Shown: piece after piece, positions 1 to 10,976 of the stretch
Numbering within the stretch: the stretch's first letter is position 1
How the letters are laid out: each line of letters starts with the position of its first letter
Origin: Salvia splendens
Taxonomy: Eukaryota > Streptophyta > Magnoliopsida > Lamiales > Lamiaceae
Assembly (NCBI RefSeq): GCF_004379255.2
Contig: NC_056034.1
Location: 8,930,501-8,994,500, forward strand
Direction of reading: 5' to 3'
DNA: 64,000 nt
Made by a program: the position numbers and the translations under genes
The notes under the pieces: model-generated
The model's database searches: none
The model's input: the letters and a program-made list of their open reading frames with translations, nothing else
Told to the model about the DNA's origin: nothing

Positions 1-1245
1 TTAAAATATAAATTAATTTAAAATAAAACAAAAAATTAAAAAAAAAAACTAAAAAATGGATAATGCTCAGCGAAGAAATCGTGGCCTCAATCTGCCGGCG
101 TCGATGTCGGAGACGTCTCTGCTGCTGAAGACGCTCTCCTCCGTATCGCTGATTAAGCTCGCGTCGCCGCTGAAATCGATGTCTACGAGGACCATCGCGA
201 ATTTGTCGCACGAAATCGACGTCTTCCTGCAGCAACAGATTCATTCCCAGCAGATCTTCGTCGAGACTGCACACGTTCGGCCTGATCAAGAAGGCGTCTC
301 CGGTGAAGGAGGGCGGCGGCGCGAGCGATGCGTACAATAGGTTGCTGAAAACGGAGCTCTTCGGGACTGATTTTGGATCCGGTGATTTTGGCTCGGGTGG
401 TGTTAGGGGAGGGGGATCTCCGATTAGTCCGAGCAAGAACATGCTGAGGTTTAAGACGGAGCAGCATTCCTCCGGGCATAATTTGCCGTTTTCGCCGTCG
501 ATTTTGGGGCAGGATAGTGTGAGTTCTGGGGAGGCGGCGACGCCGCCTAAGCCGCCGAGGAAGGTCCCCAAAACGCCTCACAAGGTACATTTATTTGTGA
601 ACCTAATCAGCTCATGTTTTTCACTAACATTTGATAGTGTTTATGATTTTCAATTCGTTGTTAAACATTACTGCATAGAAGTCGAAATTGAGCTGAATTT
701 TAGTGGCAAAACTAGAAGAATTAATTTGTTCAGATTTAGACCTAATGTGTAACTGGTGTTAGTATAAGAAATGGAACTGAAATCAGTAGTAAAGCTGAGC
801 ATTATCCTCTGAGACATCGATTTCAGCGGCAACGCGAGCTTAATCGGCGGTAGGGTTTAGGGTATCGGCGATACGGAGGAGAGCGTCTTCAGCTGCAGAG
901 ACGTCTCCGACATCGACGCCGGCAGATTGAGGCCATGATTTCTTCGCTGAGCATTATCCATTTTTTAAAGTTTTTTTTTGAATTTTTGTTTTATTTTAAA
1001 TTAATTTATAATTAATTTTTTTAGTTTTAGGTTAATTAGATATTAGCCATTAATAAAACATAATTATAACTCTTAACCCGGTCAAAATTGATTTAAATTT
1101 AGTTGACGGTTACATTTTAACGGATCCGTCAATTTCGGACTAAATGTGATCCGATTTTAAATGTGAGGGACATAGTAATTCAAAAGATAATGTTTTGGAC
1201 CAAAAAAAAAAAAACTTAATATGTGAAGGACCAAATTGGGACTTT
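1..1245. mobile_element. Pack-MULE-like element, left end outside the window
   Basis: Bases 1-184 and 812-1012 are near-identical inverted copies of each other, including the AT-rich flank outside the captured coding sequence, so they are the inner parts of two long terminal inverted repeats. The right arm has about 22 extra bases around 860-880 that the left arm lacks. The right arm continues outward to about 1245 through sequence typical of plant MULE ends; the matching left arm lies outside the window. Between the arms is a fragment of a FIZZY-RELATED/CCS52 gene. Long inverted repeats around a host gene fragment are the definition of a Pack-MULE. No transposase is visible, so the element is non-autonomous. 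The outer border and the 9-bp target duplication cannot be checked here. Confidence 0.75.
234..584 (+). pseudogene. CCS52A: Captured exon 1 fragment of FIZZY-RELATED/CCS52 (APC/C activator)
   Basis: One frame reads NRFIPSRSSSRLHTFGL, then a Gly-rich SPVKEGGG segment, then AYNRLLKTELFG, then KNMLRFKTE and PRKVPKTPHK. This is the N-terminal half of a plant Cdh1/FZR protein: the C-box (usually DRFIPSR, here with Asn for Asp) and the Cdh1-specific motif, both used to bind the anaphase-promoting complex. The homology stops at a GT donor at 585, where the exon of the parent gene ends, and about 190 bases of probable intron follow. The WD40 propeller is absent. Upstream, 56-233 is open in another frame but does not match the family, so the normal N-terminus is lost. 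An ATG at 303 would give a 149-residue peptide with the Cdh1 motif but not the C-box. Whether it is expressed cannot be seen. Confidence 0.85.
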
Positions 1246-1257
1246 CTCTAAAATATA

Positions 1258-1458
1258 ATCTCTCAGTTCCTCCATAGTCATTTTTCCATTTTGAGAAGTT
1301 CTCTCAGTTACTCTCTCTTACTTTATTCACCTTTTACTTTATTTTCTTTACTTTTTTCCTCTCTTACTTCTTTATTTATTTATTTAACATACTCAATATC
1401 TCTTTTTTAAACTCCGTGCCGAAAAGTTTGCCTCAATTATGAAGAAACGGAGAGAGTA
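1258..1458. mobile_element. Stowaway-like MITE
   Basis: The ends are imperfect inverted repeats (CTCTCAGTTCCTCCATAG at the left, the complement of CTCTCTCCGTTTCTTCATAA at the right) resembling the 'CTCCCTCCGT' ends of plant Tc1/mariner MITEs. The interior is the usual T/C-rich tract ending in GTGCCGAAAAG. It lies between the Pack-MULE and the transporter gene, within its likely promoter. A similar element sits at 50704-50902. Confidence 0.5.
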
Positions 1459-2054
1459 CTGTGCATTTGCATATACAATTTTTAATTAAATGGAATACAG
1501 GGAGTATTAGTTTTCAATTTGTGTGGATGGTCTAACAAAGGTGGCAAGATGCTCCACAGCTTTATCTTTTGCTTCAGAGAGAAGTTGAATTTGATTTTAT
1601 TTTTTGTGAGTGTTTGAAATTGCATGACACAGAATCGCCGAGGAAGGCGCTAATTGCATTTTTGTTTTTGCTTTATCTCTTTACTCTTGTTTCTTTTTTT
1701 TTGTTTGCCATCTTTCCTCTCACCCCTGCCTTGTTTTTAGGCCCATATTCACATTTGCTTTATCATATTCTTGAATTTCTTGAAGAAGTTTGTTAGTCCT
1801 TTTCCGCTGCGTGTGAAGTACTCTCTTATTTTTCTCCCTCAAAACCTCACTCACAGTACTAATTTTGTGGCAGGGACTTTGCATGGTTTCTTTTTCTTAA
1901 TCACTTGCGCTGTCAAAAAGACTTTCTTTTTTTTCCATCATTTTTGGTAAATTTATTAATGTTGTTGATTTGTTCTGTCTAAGGTGTGGGCTGTAATAAT
2001 TGAGATTGTTGGATTTTAAGGCTTTTTACTGAGAGTGAAAAAGACGCAGAGATC

Positions 2055-4198
2055 ATGGCCGGAGGAGGAGCAGCAGCGCCGCCGCCGAAGCAAGAGGAGT
2101 TAATGCCACATCCAGTCAAAGATCAGCTTCCCGGAGTTTCTTTCTGCATCACTAGCCCACCTCCATGGCGTGAGCCCTTCTTCCATATTTTTAATTTCAA
2201 ACTGTGTGTGTAATTGGAAGGTATGATTTGAATTTCTAAAATTTTGGTGATGTTTATAAATGAAGCTGAGGCCATATTGCTTGGGTTCCAGCACTTTCTT
2301 GTGATGCTTGGCACAACTGTGTTCATACCCTCCATTTTGGTCCCCCAAATGGGAGGAGGAAAAGTAAGGATATGCTTAGTTCTGTATAAGTTTTGAATAA
2401 GTCCCACAAATCCTTTATTTTAATTGAGGCAAAATGGATTTGTCCCCTGTTAGGAAGAGAAAGCTTTGATGATTCAGACACTGCAGTTTGTTGCTGGTTT
2501 GAACACTCTTGCTCAGACATTGTTTGGCACTCGCCTACCGGCTGTGATCGGAGGCTCTTACACCTTTGTGCCCGCCACTCTGTCTATCGTCTTAGCTGGC
2601 CGATATAGTGATATTTTGGATCCTTATGAGGTGATCATCAAATTAAGACCCTTTTCACCCTCTTTAGCTAATTAGTTAACTTGATGCCTTCATTGATTTA
2701 TAGAAATTCAAGAAGATTATGAGGGGAATTCAAGGGGCTATGATTGTAGCTTCCACTCTTCAGATTGTCATCGGCTTCAGTGGCCTGTGGCGCAACGTGA
2801 CCAGGTGACATGCCTCGTGTGTGTATGTGTCTGTACAATGGTCTGTTTAGGACATAAATTTAGTAATGTAGTTCAAAATTTCAGGTTAATGAGCCCCCTT
2901 TCCACAGTTCCATTGGTAGCTCTCACCAGGTTCGGTCTGTATGAATTAGGCTTTCCTCTGGTAACATTTATGTGAAGAATGCAAGCAAGTTTTTAGAGGT
3001 TCTGTTTCCTTTCTTACATGATATCCAATTTGATCTGTGATTCCAGCTTACAAAAATTTTCTTGAACATTGTTGACATTGATTATCTGAATCTGTGAAGT
3101 GCAGTCAACTGGTGCTTTCATTGCTGTGTCAAGGTATGCTAGTGCAACTCCCATACCACATTCTGTTCTCAGCCGTGGCATCGGCTGGCGGGTATGTGGA
3201 CTTGCCTCCTGCTTATTTCTCTTTACCTCATTTCATTTGTCTAAATCAACCCGAAGTTGTTATAGGGTGTCGCCATATTGTTCTCCGGGATATTTGGTAC
3301 GGGAACTGGATCTTCGGTGTCTGTGTAAGTTGCCTCTTCTTCATCATCACAACACATACTACACAGATACACACTCACATTGTCTTGTTACAGTGAAAAT
3401 GCTGGCTTGCTTGGGCTGACACGCGTTGGCAGCCGTAGAGTGATACAAATATCTGCTGGTTTCATGCTGTTCTTCTCCATACTAGGCAAGTAGTCACCAT
3501 TACTACTCTGCAAGCTTGCACATGAATTATGTTTGTTTACTAAAAAAGGCTATTTTCTCGTTACACCTCAGCGAAATTTGGAGCTGTCTTCGCCTCAATC
3601 CCTGCTCCCATCATCGCTGCTCTGTATTGCCTTCTCTTTGCCTATGTTGGTATGTAATGACTAATGTGTGTGTTGATCTTACTTTATCCAAATCATATTA
3701 TATTCATCTCATTAGTACATTGATTGTTACAAACAGGTGTTGGTGGGCTTACTTTCCTGCAGTTCTGCAATCTCAACAGTTTTAGGACAAAGTTCATTCT
3801 TGCATTCTCGGTGTTCATGGGACTGTCCGTGCCACACTACTTCAACGAGTACGAATCTCTGAAAGGCTATGGACCTGTTCACACCAAAGCAAGATGGGTA
3901 AGAAAGAAGCCACCCATATTCGTTCCTTTCACTAATGTTGGTTTCGAGGATTTGAGCCTAGACATGAATGTTTGTGCAGTTCAACGACATGATCAACGTG
4001 CCCTTCTCGTCTGAGCCATTCGTGGCTGGTTTTCTGGGTCTGGTTCTGGACCTGACTATGCCTCCCAAGGACACCACGACGAGGAAGGACAGAGGCATGC
4101 ATTGGTGGGACAAGTTCCGGTCTTACAAGACTGATACTAGGAGTGAAGAGTTCTACTCTCTGCCTCTCAATCTCAACAAGTTCTTCCCATCTGTCTAG
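2055..4198 (+). CDS. Nucleobase-ascorbate transporter (NAT6-like), lacking central exons
   Basis: Multispan plasma-membrane permease of the NAT/NCS2 family, whose members move purines, uracil or ascorbate. Eleven exons can be read: 2055-2169, 2266-2363, 2454-2630, 2704-2804, 2885-2960, 3105-3191, 3266-3324, 3394-3485, 3572-3649, 3737-3897 and 3980-4198. Together they give 420 residues with no stop. The start MAGGG, the family QH motif (LLGFQHFLV, exon 2), the NAT signature (ENAGLLGLTR, exon 8) and the C-terminus LNKFFPSV are all present. Full-length relatives have about 525-540 residues. The segment normally between ELGFP and STGAF is missing: exons 5 and 6 are only 144 bases apart. Both edges are phase 0, so the frame survives. 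Intron 8 needs a GC-AG donor at 3486. With several transmembrane segments gone, the product is probably not a normal transporter, so this may be a young pseudogene. Confidence 0.88.
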
Positions 4199-5184
4199 AT
4201 CTTTGCAAAATATCACACTATCTATGTTTTCTTCGCCTACTGTAGACTGTAGTATCAAGGTTATTAATATACTGTGTCAAAATTTTGTGTTTTCTTCTTG
4301 TAAAATGAGATCAATATTTGCTTATGATTAGGAAGGAAACTTTCCACTCAATGAATCCCTTAAGCTTATGTAGTGACAAACTTATGCTACTCTTGTGTGT
4401 AAATTTTTGTGATTATTTTGAAGTAATGTGAAGTTTTACACACCTACAGCAAAGATTATAAGAGTCATGGGGAGTATATCTCTATGAACCAATATCTTCA
4501 GTGATTTATAATTTTTTAATCAATTTTTTTATATGCCGGATATACTAGAATTTGGCCAAACATAATAATTTTATGACAATTTTTCCTTATAATTATGTTT
4601 TGGTTTTCTTCAATTATTGTTGTGACAGTGTCTGGCATTCCATAAAGTAATAATCCAAGTGCTATATCTATATACAAAAAAATGTTGATATGCTTAATTG
4701 TGTCTCCCTATTCCCTAAATCTTGCTGAAACATCCCAGCTCTTCTGCAAATTGTCTTGTTTTGTAGTATTCAAAATAAATAGATAAATTTTTTGTCTAAT
4801 CGAGTCCAAAATCGAACTCGTCACTGACGTCCACATGTATTGACCAAAAAATCAATTGAAAAAAAAACTTTACAGATAAAAGTTACTACAAAACAAAAAT
4901 TAATTGTGCCAGATTTATAATTTGCACTAGGGAAACATGCTAATTGTAGAGCGAGGGGGGGGGGGGGGGGGTTCAAAATTAAATTTTTGGTCTGATAAAG
5001 GGCCAATTACATGGCTAACAACATTAGTATTAATTATAATGAGGTGATCACTAATTTATTATTAATCCACATAAACTATGTCAGTTAGCATGTCTTCAAA
5101 TAATAGGAAAGTCGTAGCAAAATGTGACCTCAGTTTATAGGGGCAACAAAACCACGTCAGATACACGTATCGCCTCGGGATTGG
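4199..5184. other. Gene-free spacer after the transporter
   Basis: AT-rich sequence including the likely 3' UTR of the transporter. On the minus strand near 4795-4850 a box-B-like word (GAGTTCGATTTTGG) hints at a tRNA-derived SINE remnant, but too little is left to call it. A run of 17 G lies at 4955-4971. I see no gene. Confidence 0.5.
4955..4971 (+). repeat. Homopolymer G17
   Basis: Seventeen consecutive G in AT-rich surroundings. It is a simple repeat and a likely length-variable or assembly-error site. Confidence 0.95.
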
Positions 5185-5447
5185 TTAGAGCATCCACAAC
5201 CGTGCTCTTGCCAGCGGCACGGTTGTGGGCCCGGGCGGTACTATTCATGCCTGCTCTCTGGCAAGAGCACAACACCCACAACTGTGCTCTTCCGCAAGGA
5301 CGAGCACAATTAATATAAAATTCAATTACACAAAAACATTTCCATAATATTAAAATTCATTTAAAACCCACAATAAATATTACAAATGACAAATAAAATT
5401 AAACATTGCATAATTAAAATCCTAAAAATTAAAAATTACATAATTAA

Positions 5448-5636
5448 AATCCTAAAAATTAAACTTTCGTGGGCTCCCTCCCGGTCACGATGGATGTACC
5501 GTCGATTTGATCTGGTTCGTTGAGGAGGAGGAGCAGGGGTATTCGCCGCGACATATGCTTCGTAAGCGGCACGATGTTGTTCGTAGTATTCTTGTTCTTC
5601 GCGTTCCGCTTCCGCCATAATATGGGTGAAATCCAT
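5448..5636 (-). pseudogene. N-terminal stub of a Harbinger transposase
   Basis: From an ATG at 5636 the minus strand reads MDFTHIMAEAEREEQEYYEQ and, after a proline-rich stretch, NRRYIHRDREGAHE. That last motif matches the N-terminal part of plant Harbinger DDE transposases (RRYIxRDREAGHERL type). Homology ends within about 60 residues, before any catalytic DDE residue; the rest is deleted. A TATA-like box lies about 110 bases upstream. This explains H1 as a deletion derivative of an autonomous copy. Confidence 0.7.
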
Positions 5637-5742
5637 TTGAGATTTTGAGTGGGGGATGAATGTGTTGATAGTTTGTATGAGAATTATGAATGAGAGATGA
5701 ATGAGAGATGATTTGATGTGATAAATGGATGATGAATGTGTG

Positions 5743-5750
5743 TATTTATA
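5743..5750 (-). promoter_or_regulatory. TATA box of element H1
   Basis: TATAAATA on the minus strand in the context CATCTATAAATA, about 110 bases before the transposase ATG. The same word in the same relative place occurs in H2 (17537-17544), so it looks like a retained element promoter. Confidence 0.55.
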
Positions 5751-6277
5751 GATGATTTTGGGGAAATAAAAAATAAAAAAAAATCAAAAAAATTCAGAAA
5801 AAACGGGAAAAAAACGGCCATATTTTTGGGATTTGGAAAATATTTTTTTTTATTTTTTAGCATTATTTATAATTAAATACCGATTTTTAAAAAAAAATAA
5901 AAAAAAGTTTAAACACAACGGCTATGCCGTTGACGAATGGGAGCGCGCCACGTGTGCGTCCGCTGGCACGGACGTGCTCGATACATCGAGCAGCGCCGTG
6001 CCAGCGGCGCGGCTGCAGCAGCGGCGGTCCTGCGCCTTGCCAACGGCGCGGACGGCGGTAGCGTCTTTCGCCACCGCTGCGGATGCTCTTAAGTTAGTCG
6101 ACATGTTCCTAATCCTGTGCATAACCAATAATTTCGGCCACTGTCAAATTCTTTTATTTTATTCTTAATTTACAACAAATCTAAACATGAACTCAGCCGC
6201 AAATATTTCAAATAAATAATTTCACATAATAATTTATCTGGACATGGAGTTCTATTATTATTTTTGGAAACTTTCCG

Positions 6278-6279
<2 letters not shown>

Positions 6280-6351
<72 letters not shown>
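6280..6351 (+). repeat. (TTA)n microsatellite, about 24 units
   Basis: Uninterrupted ATT/TTA triplets over about 72 bases. It yields artefactual poly-Tyr and poly-Asn reading frames on the two strands. Confidence 0.98.
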
Positions 6352-7377
6352 GTGGGGGTGACGGCCGACGGGTCACTAGGCACATTTATTGGTGGGTTGG
6401 ATCATGATACATGCCAAATCCAATCCGATGCAAATGCCTCTCCATCCTTTATTTTGGGGCAAATTTTACCATACTCGTATAAACTTATAATTATGAATTT
6501 TCCAAAATGATAATATGAGCGGGGGAGTATTGTCAAATTAATTGATGTTATTATTTGTAAATTAGACATAGAAATTAAATCATTAACGCGGTTTTAGTTA
6601 TTTTTAATTTTCTTAAAGCCAAACACATGATATACGCGGTCCTGCTTCTCCGATCGGTTTCCATCACATTAGTTAATAGTAATACTTGTAGGTTCGTTTT
6701 AGGTAAGTTTAAATGTTGATTTCTTTTTCACTAACAAGAATATATGCTGCATTATCTTGCAATTAAGAGTACTGATTCTTTATTCTTGTAGGGTTCCTTT
6801 AGATAGCTAAGAATTTCCGTACTGATCGATGTGTTCTTCTAGTCCTTTTCTTTTAAAAGATAGAAAATGTTGTCACACTTAAAACATGGGTCTCATTAAA
6901 TATATAAATTAAAATATTAAACATAATTAATTGACACTCATGAAATATCAATAATGCATTCACTGAATTTGTAAATTATGCGGTTTAGTCATAGCTAGAT
7001 TTAATTTTGTCCCTCGCATCATAGGTATACAACTTATAGTTTGAAGACTAGTTACATAAATATACACACATGATATAATATTGTACTATCACAAAATGTG
7101 GATTTTATTTATAATCATATGCCTTTTGGAAATGCTTTAATGAGATCGATGCAATGTACTGGCGCTTAATTAATGGTTTCTATTATTGATAAACCCTTTC
7201 CACAAAGTATAGCCTACTACTACATTAGAATTTCTTCCCTAAACAAATTGTTGTGCCCACATATTCTACAAAACCCATAGAAATATAAAATACAATCTTT
7301 AATTATCATGTTAAACAGTTTAATGTAGTACAATAGCTTGCCTCTCATATTTATTAACTAATTAGCACTAGCTGGAT
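6352..7377. other. Gene-free spacer
   Basis: AT-rich sequence between the microsatellite and element E1. I see no coding or structured feature. Confidence 0.4.
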
Positions 7378-7857
7378 TATATATATATAGTCCCATTATT
7401 CACAAATCCACTCTTAAAGACCGAACTAGAGACCAAATTAGGGTCCTTAGATCTAGGGTTTAATGGATGAGATTAGACCATGCTATATTAATTTCGCTCC
7501 TTCATTAGGTAGACAATTTACTTCAATGCAGGGGTATTTCGGTCAAAACATAAATGAGCTCATCTTCTACCCCATCTCATCTTCTCTTATTTCCTCCGTC
7601 TAAATCTCTCCTCCATCCATCTCTCTCTCTCTCTAAACAAAATTGAAATCCCCAGAAGTCGTCGTCCTCAACGCATTTGGCCATCCTTCGCGGTACCACT
7701 TCCGTCGCCGGCGTGAGACGGCATGTGCTGCCGTCACTCTCACGGCTGTCACTCCCCTTTAGCGACGTCATGTGAATTTGTATAATCTTTCACCAATCTC
7801 CTAATCATCCTCCCACTTTATCAATGGCTCCATCTCTTCATCTTCGCCGCCGCCTGA

Positions 7858-8303
7858 CTACGGATCTGGATAGCCGGAATCCGATCAATGTAAGGATACT
7901 CATACGATCCACAATATCCCATCCCCTTGCACCAATCATGAAATCTCGAGAGCTCCTCCGCCTGCACGGCCGCCTTCGACGCAGCTCCGGTAGGGCATCC
8001 AGATCAGATTCTCCAAAACCTTATCCATCTTCGCAGCGTACCAGCAGATACTATCGCGGATCACGTGCTTCATCGCCGACCGCACCAGGAAGCTTCTCGA
8101 AGCCGCACCAACCGGCCAGCAGCCTATGGCGCGATCGATCAGACTCTGAACCTGAGGCATAACTTCAATCGTGCTCGTCAATTTATCCGCATCGTCACCA
8201 TTGGTAGAATTGAATGCGTGTGCTTCTAGTGCTTCGTCGAGTAGCCTAGCGTAGGATTTAACAAAGGCGGTGTAATCGTTGGAGGCGGATGAGGTGCTGT
8301 CAC
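7858..8303 (-). pseudogene. Captured fragment of an ANTH-domain clathrin-assembly protein (AP180-like)
   Basis: Reading from about 8303 downward, the minus strand gives KSYARLLDEALEAHAF, then VMPQVQSLIDRAIGCWPVG, SFLVRSAMKHVIRDS and MPYRSC. After a frame change near 7935 it gives DWCKGMGYCGSYEYPYIDR. This is the second half of the ANTH domain of plant AP180/CALM-like adaptors, which bind phosphoinositides and clathrin during endocytosis. The N-terminal ANTH part and the clathrin-binding tail are missing, and there is at least one frameshift, so it is a dead captured copy. It lies antisense inside E1 between two identical 25-bp direct repeats (7723-7747 and 8325-8349). Confidence 0.75.
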
Positions 8304-8369
8304 GGAAAGTTCAAGGGTAGAGGGATGTGCTGCCGTCACTCTCACGGCTCTCACGGCATTTGAAACGAA

Positions 8370-10320
8370 GTATTTGTAGAAGAATTTGGAGTCCTACTGG
8401 ATGAAGTAAAAACCTAGTATAATGAAGTATTAACTTTTTAGAATGAAGTAATAAACCTACTGGAATAAATTGTACTATTATTTACAGTGAATAAAGTAAA
8501 AAACTTTGTTCAATGAATTTGAAAGAAACATGTGTTGAATCATGTGAAAACCTATTGGAATGAACTAAAATCCTATTTGAATTAAGTAATGACACATTTG
8601 AATGAAGTAATAAACCTACTAAAATAAAGTAAAAACATGTTCATTTCAATTTATTACGTAATGGATGGAATGAAGTAATACACTTACTTGAATGAAGTAC
8701 AAACGTACTAGAATGAAGTAAAAATATATTCATTTTTAATTTATTACGTACTGGATTGAAGTAATAAACCTATTGGAATGAAGTAAACACCTACTAAAGT
8801 GAAGTAATACCCACTGAAAATAAGTTCTGCTCTAGTATTTTTTAATTTATTAGTATAATATGTCATACGTCAATATTAATAGTCATTTGATTCTTTTCAT
8901 TTCTAATATTATTCATTCATTATATATTACTTCATTTAATCAAGTTATTACTTAATTCAGATAGTTCCATCACTTCATCTATTAGTTTGTAATTTATTAC
9001 TTCATTTATTTATTTTCTGACAATATAATGATACATTTATTTGTTTGTAATTTGTTACTTCATTCCAGAAGTTTTGATACTTCATTTCAGTGGTTAATTA
9101 CTTCATTACATGTGGTTATAACTTCATCAAGTACGTTATTTAGTTCATTACAAATATAATTTTTCGCAAACTATGCATACAACACGGTTCAATTCATATT
9201 ACTTCATTACTTGATGTTATTACTACATCAAGTGTGTTATTCAGTTCATTAAAATTATAATTCTTCACAAACTATGCATATAATACAATTATGTTCATAT
9301 CACTTCATTATTTGAGGTTATAACTTCATCAAGTTCGTTATTTAGTTCATTACAATATTAGTTCTTCGCAAACTATACATACAACACAGTTCTCCAACTG
9401 TTCTTCTCCACTCCCCAAAATTCCTTCAATCTACAGCGACGATTTCCACCAGAAATCCTTCTAAATCAAACTGGATGACGATAAATTACTGGAATGGAGT
9501 AATAAACTAGTGGAATGAAGTAATAAACTACGACATTGAAGTATTGAACATACAAGAATGATTAATAGGCAGGTTCAGTCTTAGAGTACGAATACATCAT
9601 AATAAAGAATAAATACTTCATTAATAAAACACTTCATATAGTCTATTTGATTTAATGTGTGCCAAAAATTTAAATAAATTCAAATTCAAAGTGTAGTGAA
9701 GTAATAAACAACTGGAATGAAGTAAATAACTACATGAATGAAGTACGATACTGGAATGAATAATTTACTATAAGGAAATAAGCTAATCAGTTCTTCTTCT
9801 TCTTCTTCTTCTTCTTCTTCTTCTTGTCGCAATTCCTTGAATCAAGCCGGCCAACCTCGCCACATTTGACACATTTACACTCAGACGTGAACATATTCTT
9901 TATTTCTTTCTCAAATCGTGAAACTTTCTGACTACTTCAACCCTTGGCGCTATTTGAATGAAGTAATAGAACAGAAAATGAAGTAATAACCCAAGTGAAT
10001 GAAGTAATAATCTAACTGAATGAAGTAATAATCATTTGAAAACCTACTGCATGCAATGAACTAAAAACCTGTTTGAATGAAGTAACGACTCATTTAAATG
10101 AAGTAATATTGAATGAAGTAAAAATCTATTCATTTTCAATATATTACGTGCTGGTATGAAATAATAAACTTACTTAAATGAAGTAAAAATCAACTGAAAT
10201 GAAGTAAAAACCAACTGGAATGAAGTAAAAACTTAGTTCAATGAATTCGAATGAAACATGTGTTAAATCATTTGAAAACCTACTACATGCAATGAACTAA
10301 AAACCTGTTTGAATGAAATA
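8370..10320. repeat. Degenerate array of TGAAGTAA-type motifs in E1
   Basis: Words such as GAATGAAGTAATAAAC recur dozens of times at irregular spacing. They are mostly in plus orientation at 8380-8830, reversed (TTACTTCATT) at 8930-9370, and plus again at 9480-9770 and 9950-10300. A (TTC)n run at 9792-9825 interrupts the array. The spacing is too irregular for a satellite. Dense internal repeats of one short word could be protein-binding sites of the element; this is inference. Confidence 0.75.
9786..9930 (-). pseudogene. Possible zinc-knuckle C-terminus of a FAR1/MULE-type transposase
   Basis: The minus strand reads KNMFTSECKCVKCGEVG then RLDSRNCDKKK, ending in a poly-Lys run made by the (TTC)n repeat. 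The CxxC...C arrangement followed by DSRNC resembles the C-terminal zinc knuckle of FAR1-related/MULE transposases. The usual His is Arg here and only about 30 residues can be compared, so the match is weak. If right, it ties E1 to MULE-type transposons. Confidence 0.3.
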
Positions 10321-10329
10321 ACGACTCAT

Positions 10330-10527
10330 TTACCACAAAGACAGCAATCCTACTGCGGCTTCCCAGTCTTCGCGATCAACTACAGCAGCACTAGATTTCC
10401 ACTTCTCCACCTCTCGGAAAATGAGTATATAATCAAACACATTTTTTACCACAACCAATCTATCCACGTGGTTGACCCGCAGCTCAATCATCAACAAATT
10501 GCACTATGTATTCAAGCCGAAAAATGA
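10330..10527 (+). pseudogene. Captured GUB_WAK (receptor-kinase ectodomain) fragment
   Basis: The plus frame reads QRQQSYCGFPVFAINYSS, then FPLLHLSENEYIIKHIFYHN and QSIHVVDPQ. This matches the start of the galacturonan-binding GUB_WAK domain of LRK10-like and wall-associated receptor kinases (CGYPGF followed by YxVxxIxYxNxSIxVVD). Only about 60 residues survive, with no signal peptide and no kinase domain. It lies near the right end of E1. Confidence 0.55.
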
Positions 10528-10962
10528 CTCTCCAAGCCGGCATACGGAATTACGTCGGCGGTGAAGATTTCCTTCTGTTTTCCGGCTGCAGAAACGTGAC
10601 GGGCGAGCTACTGACTACACCGTGACAGCAGTGGCTCTGAGTGCTGCTCAGTGACAAACAGCTTGGAGAGGCGACGGAGTACAGACTGTTGGCTGTTCCA
10701 CAAACTGAACAGCAATGGCGGCTGAACGCCAACAGCAGCGGCAGGGAGACCTTCTCCGAGACAGCAGCTGGCGTCGCAAAGGGAAGGCAGCAGTGAAGAT
10801 GAAGGAAGGATGGAGAAAGAGAGATTTGATCTTCCAAAATTACCCTTTTATCAATAAAAAATATTATAATATTTGATTATTAATAACCATTAGATGTGAT
10901 TAATGGGTGGATGAGATTTGGTCTCTAGTTCGGTCTTTAAGAAGGGTTCGACATTGATCACA

Positions 10963-10976
<14 letters not shown>

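Larger units (their letters stand above)
5188..6088. mobile_element. Non-autonomous PIF/Harbinger element H1
   Basis: The element begins GAGCATCC and ends GGATGCTC, and is flanked by TTA at 5185-5187 and 6089-6091, the 3-bp target duplication of PIF/Harbinger transposons. Both ends are GC-rich and contain the 'GTGCCAGCGGC' type words shared with H2. The interior keeps a TATA-like box on the minus strand (5743-5750) and the start of a transposase ORF. Most of the transposase is deleted, so movement would need a partner element. Confidence 0.85.
7390..10976. mobile_element. TA-tract-flanked gene-capturing element E1
   Basis: The two ends are inverted copies sharing CTTAAAGACCGAACTAGAG, followed by ACCAAAT. 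They abut a TA run at 7378-7389 and the (TA)n tract at 10977-11014. The outermost right end, read inward, is AGGGTTGTGATCAAT, matching E2 and E3. The interior contains an antisense ANTH-domain gene fragment (7858-8303), a GUB_WAK fragment (10330-10527), a possible zinc-knuckle remnant (9786-9930) and hundreds of bases of degenerate TGAAGTAA-type repeats. There is no intact transposase. The inverted ends fit a MULE-like DNA transposon, but the superfamily is not proven. Confidence 0.7.

Noticed and set aside
183..590. Minus-strand Arg-rich frame of 135 codons
   Set aside because: It is the shadow of the captured CCS52 exon on the other strand.
6170..6510. Reading frames rich in poly-Asn (minus) and poly-Tyr (plus)
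   Set aside because: They are translations of the (TTA)n microsatellite with unrelated flanks.
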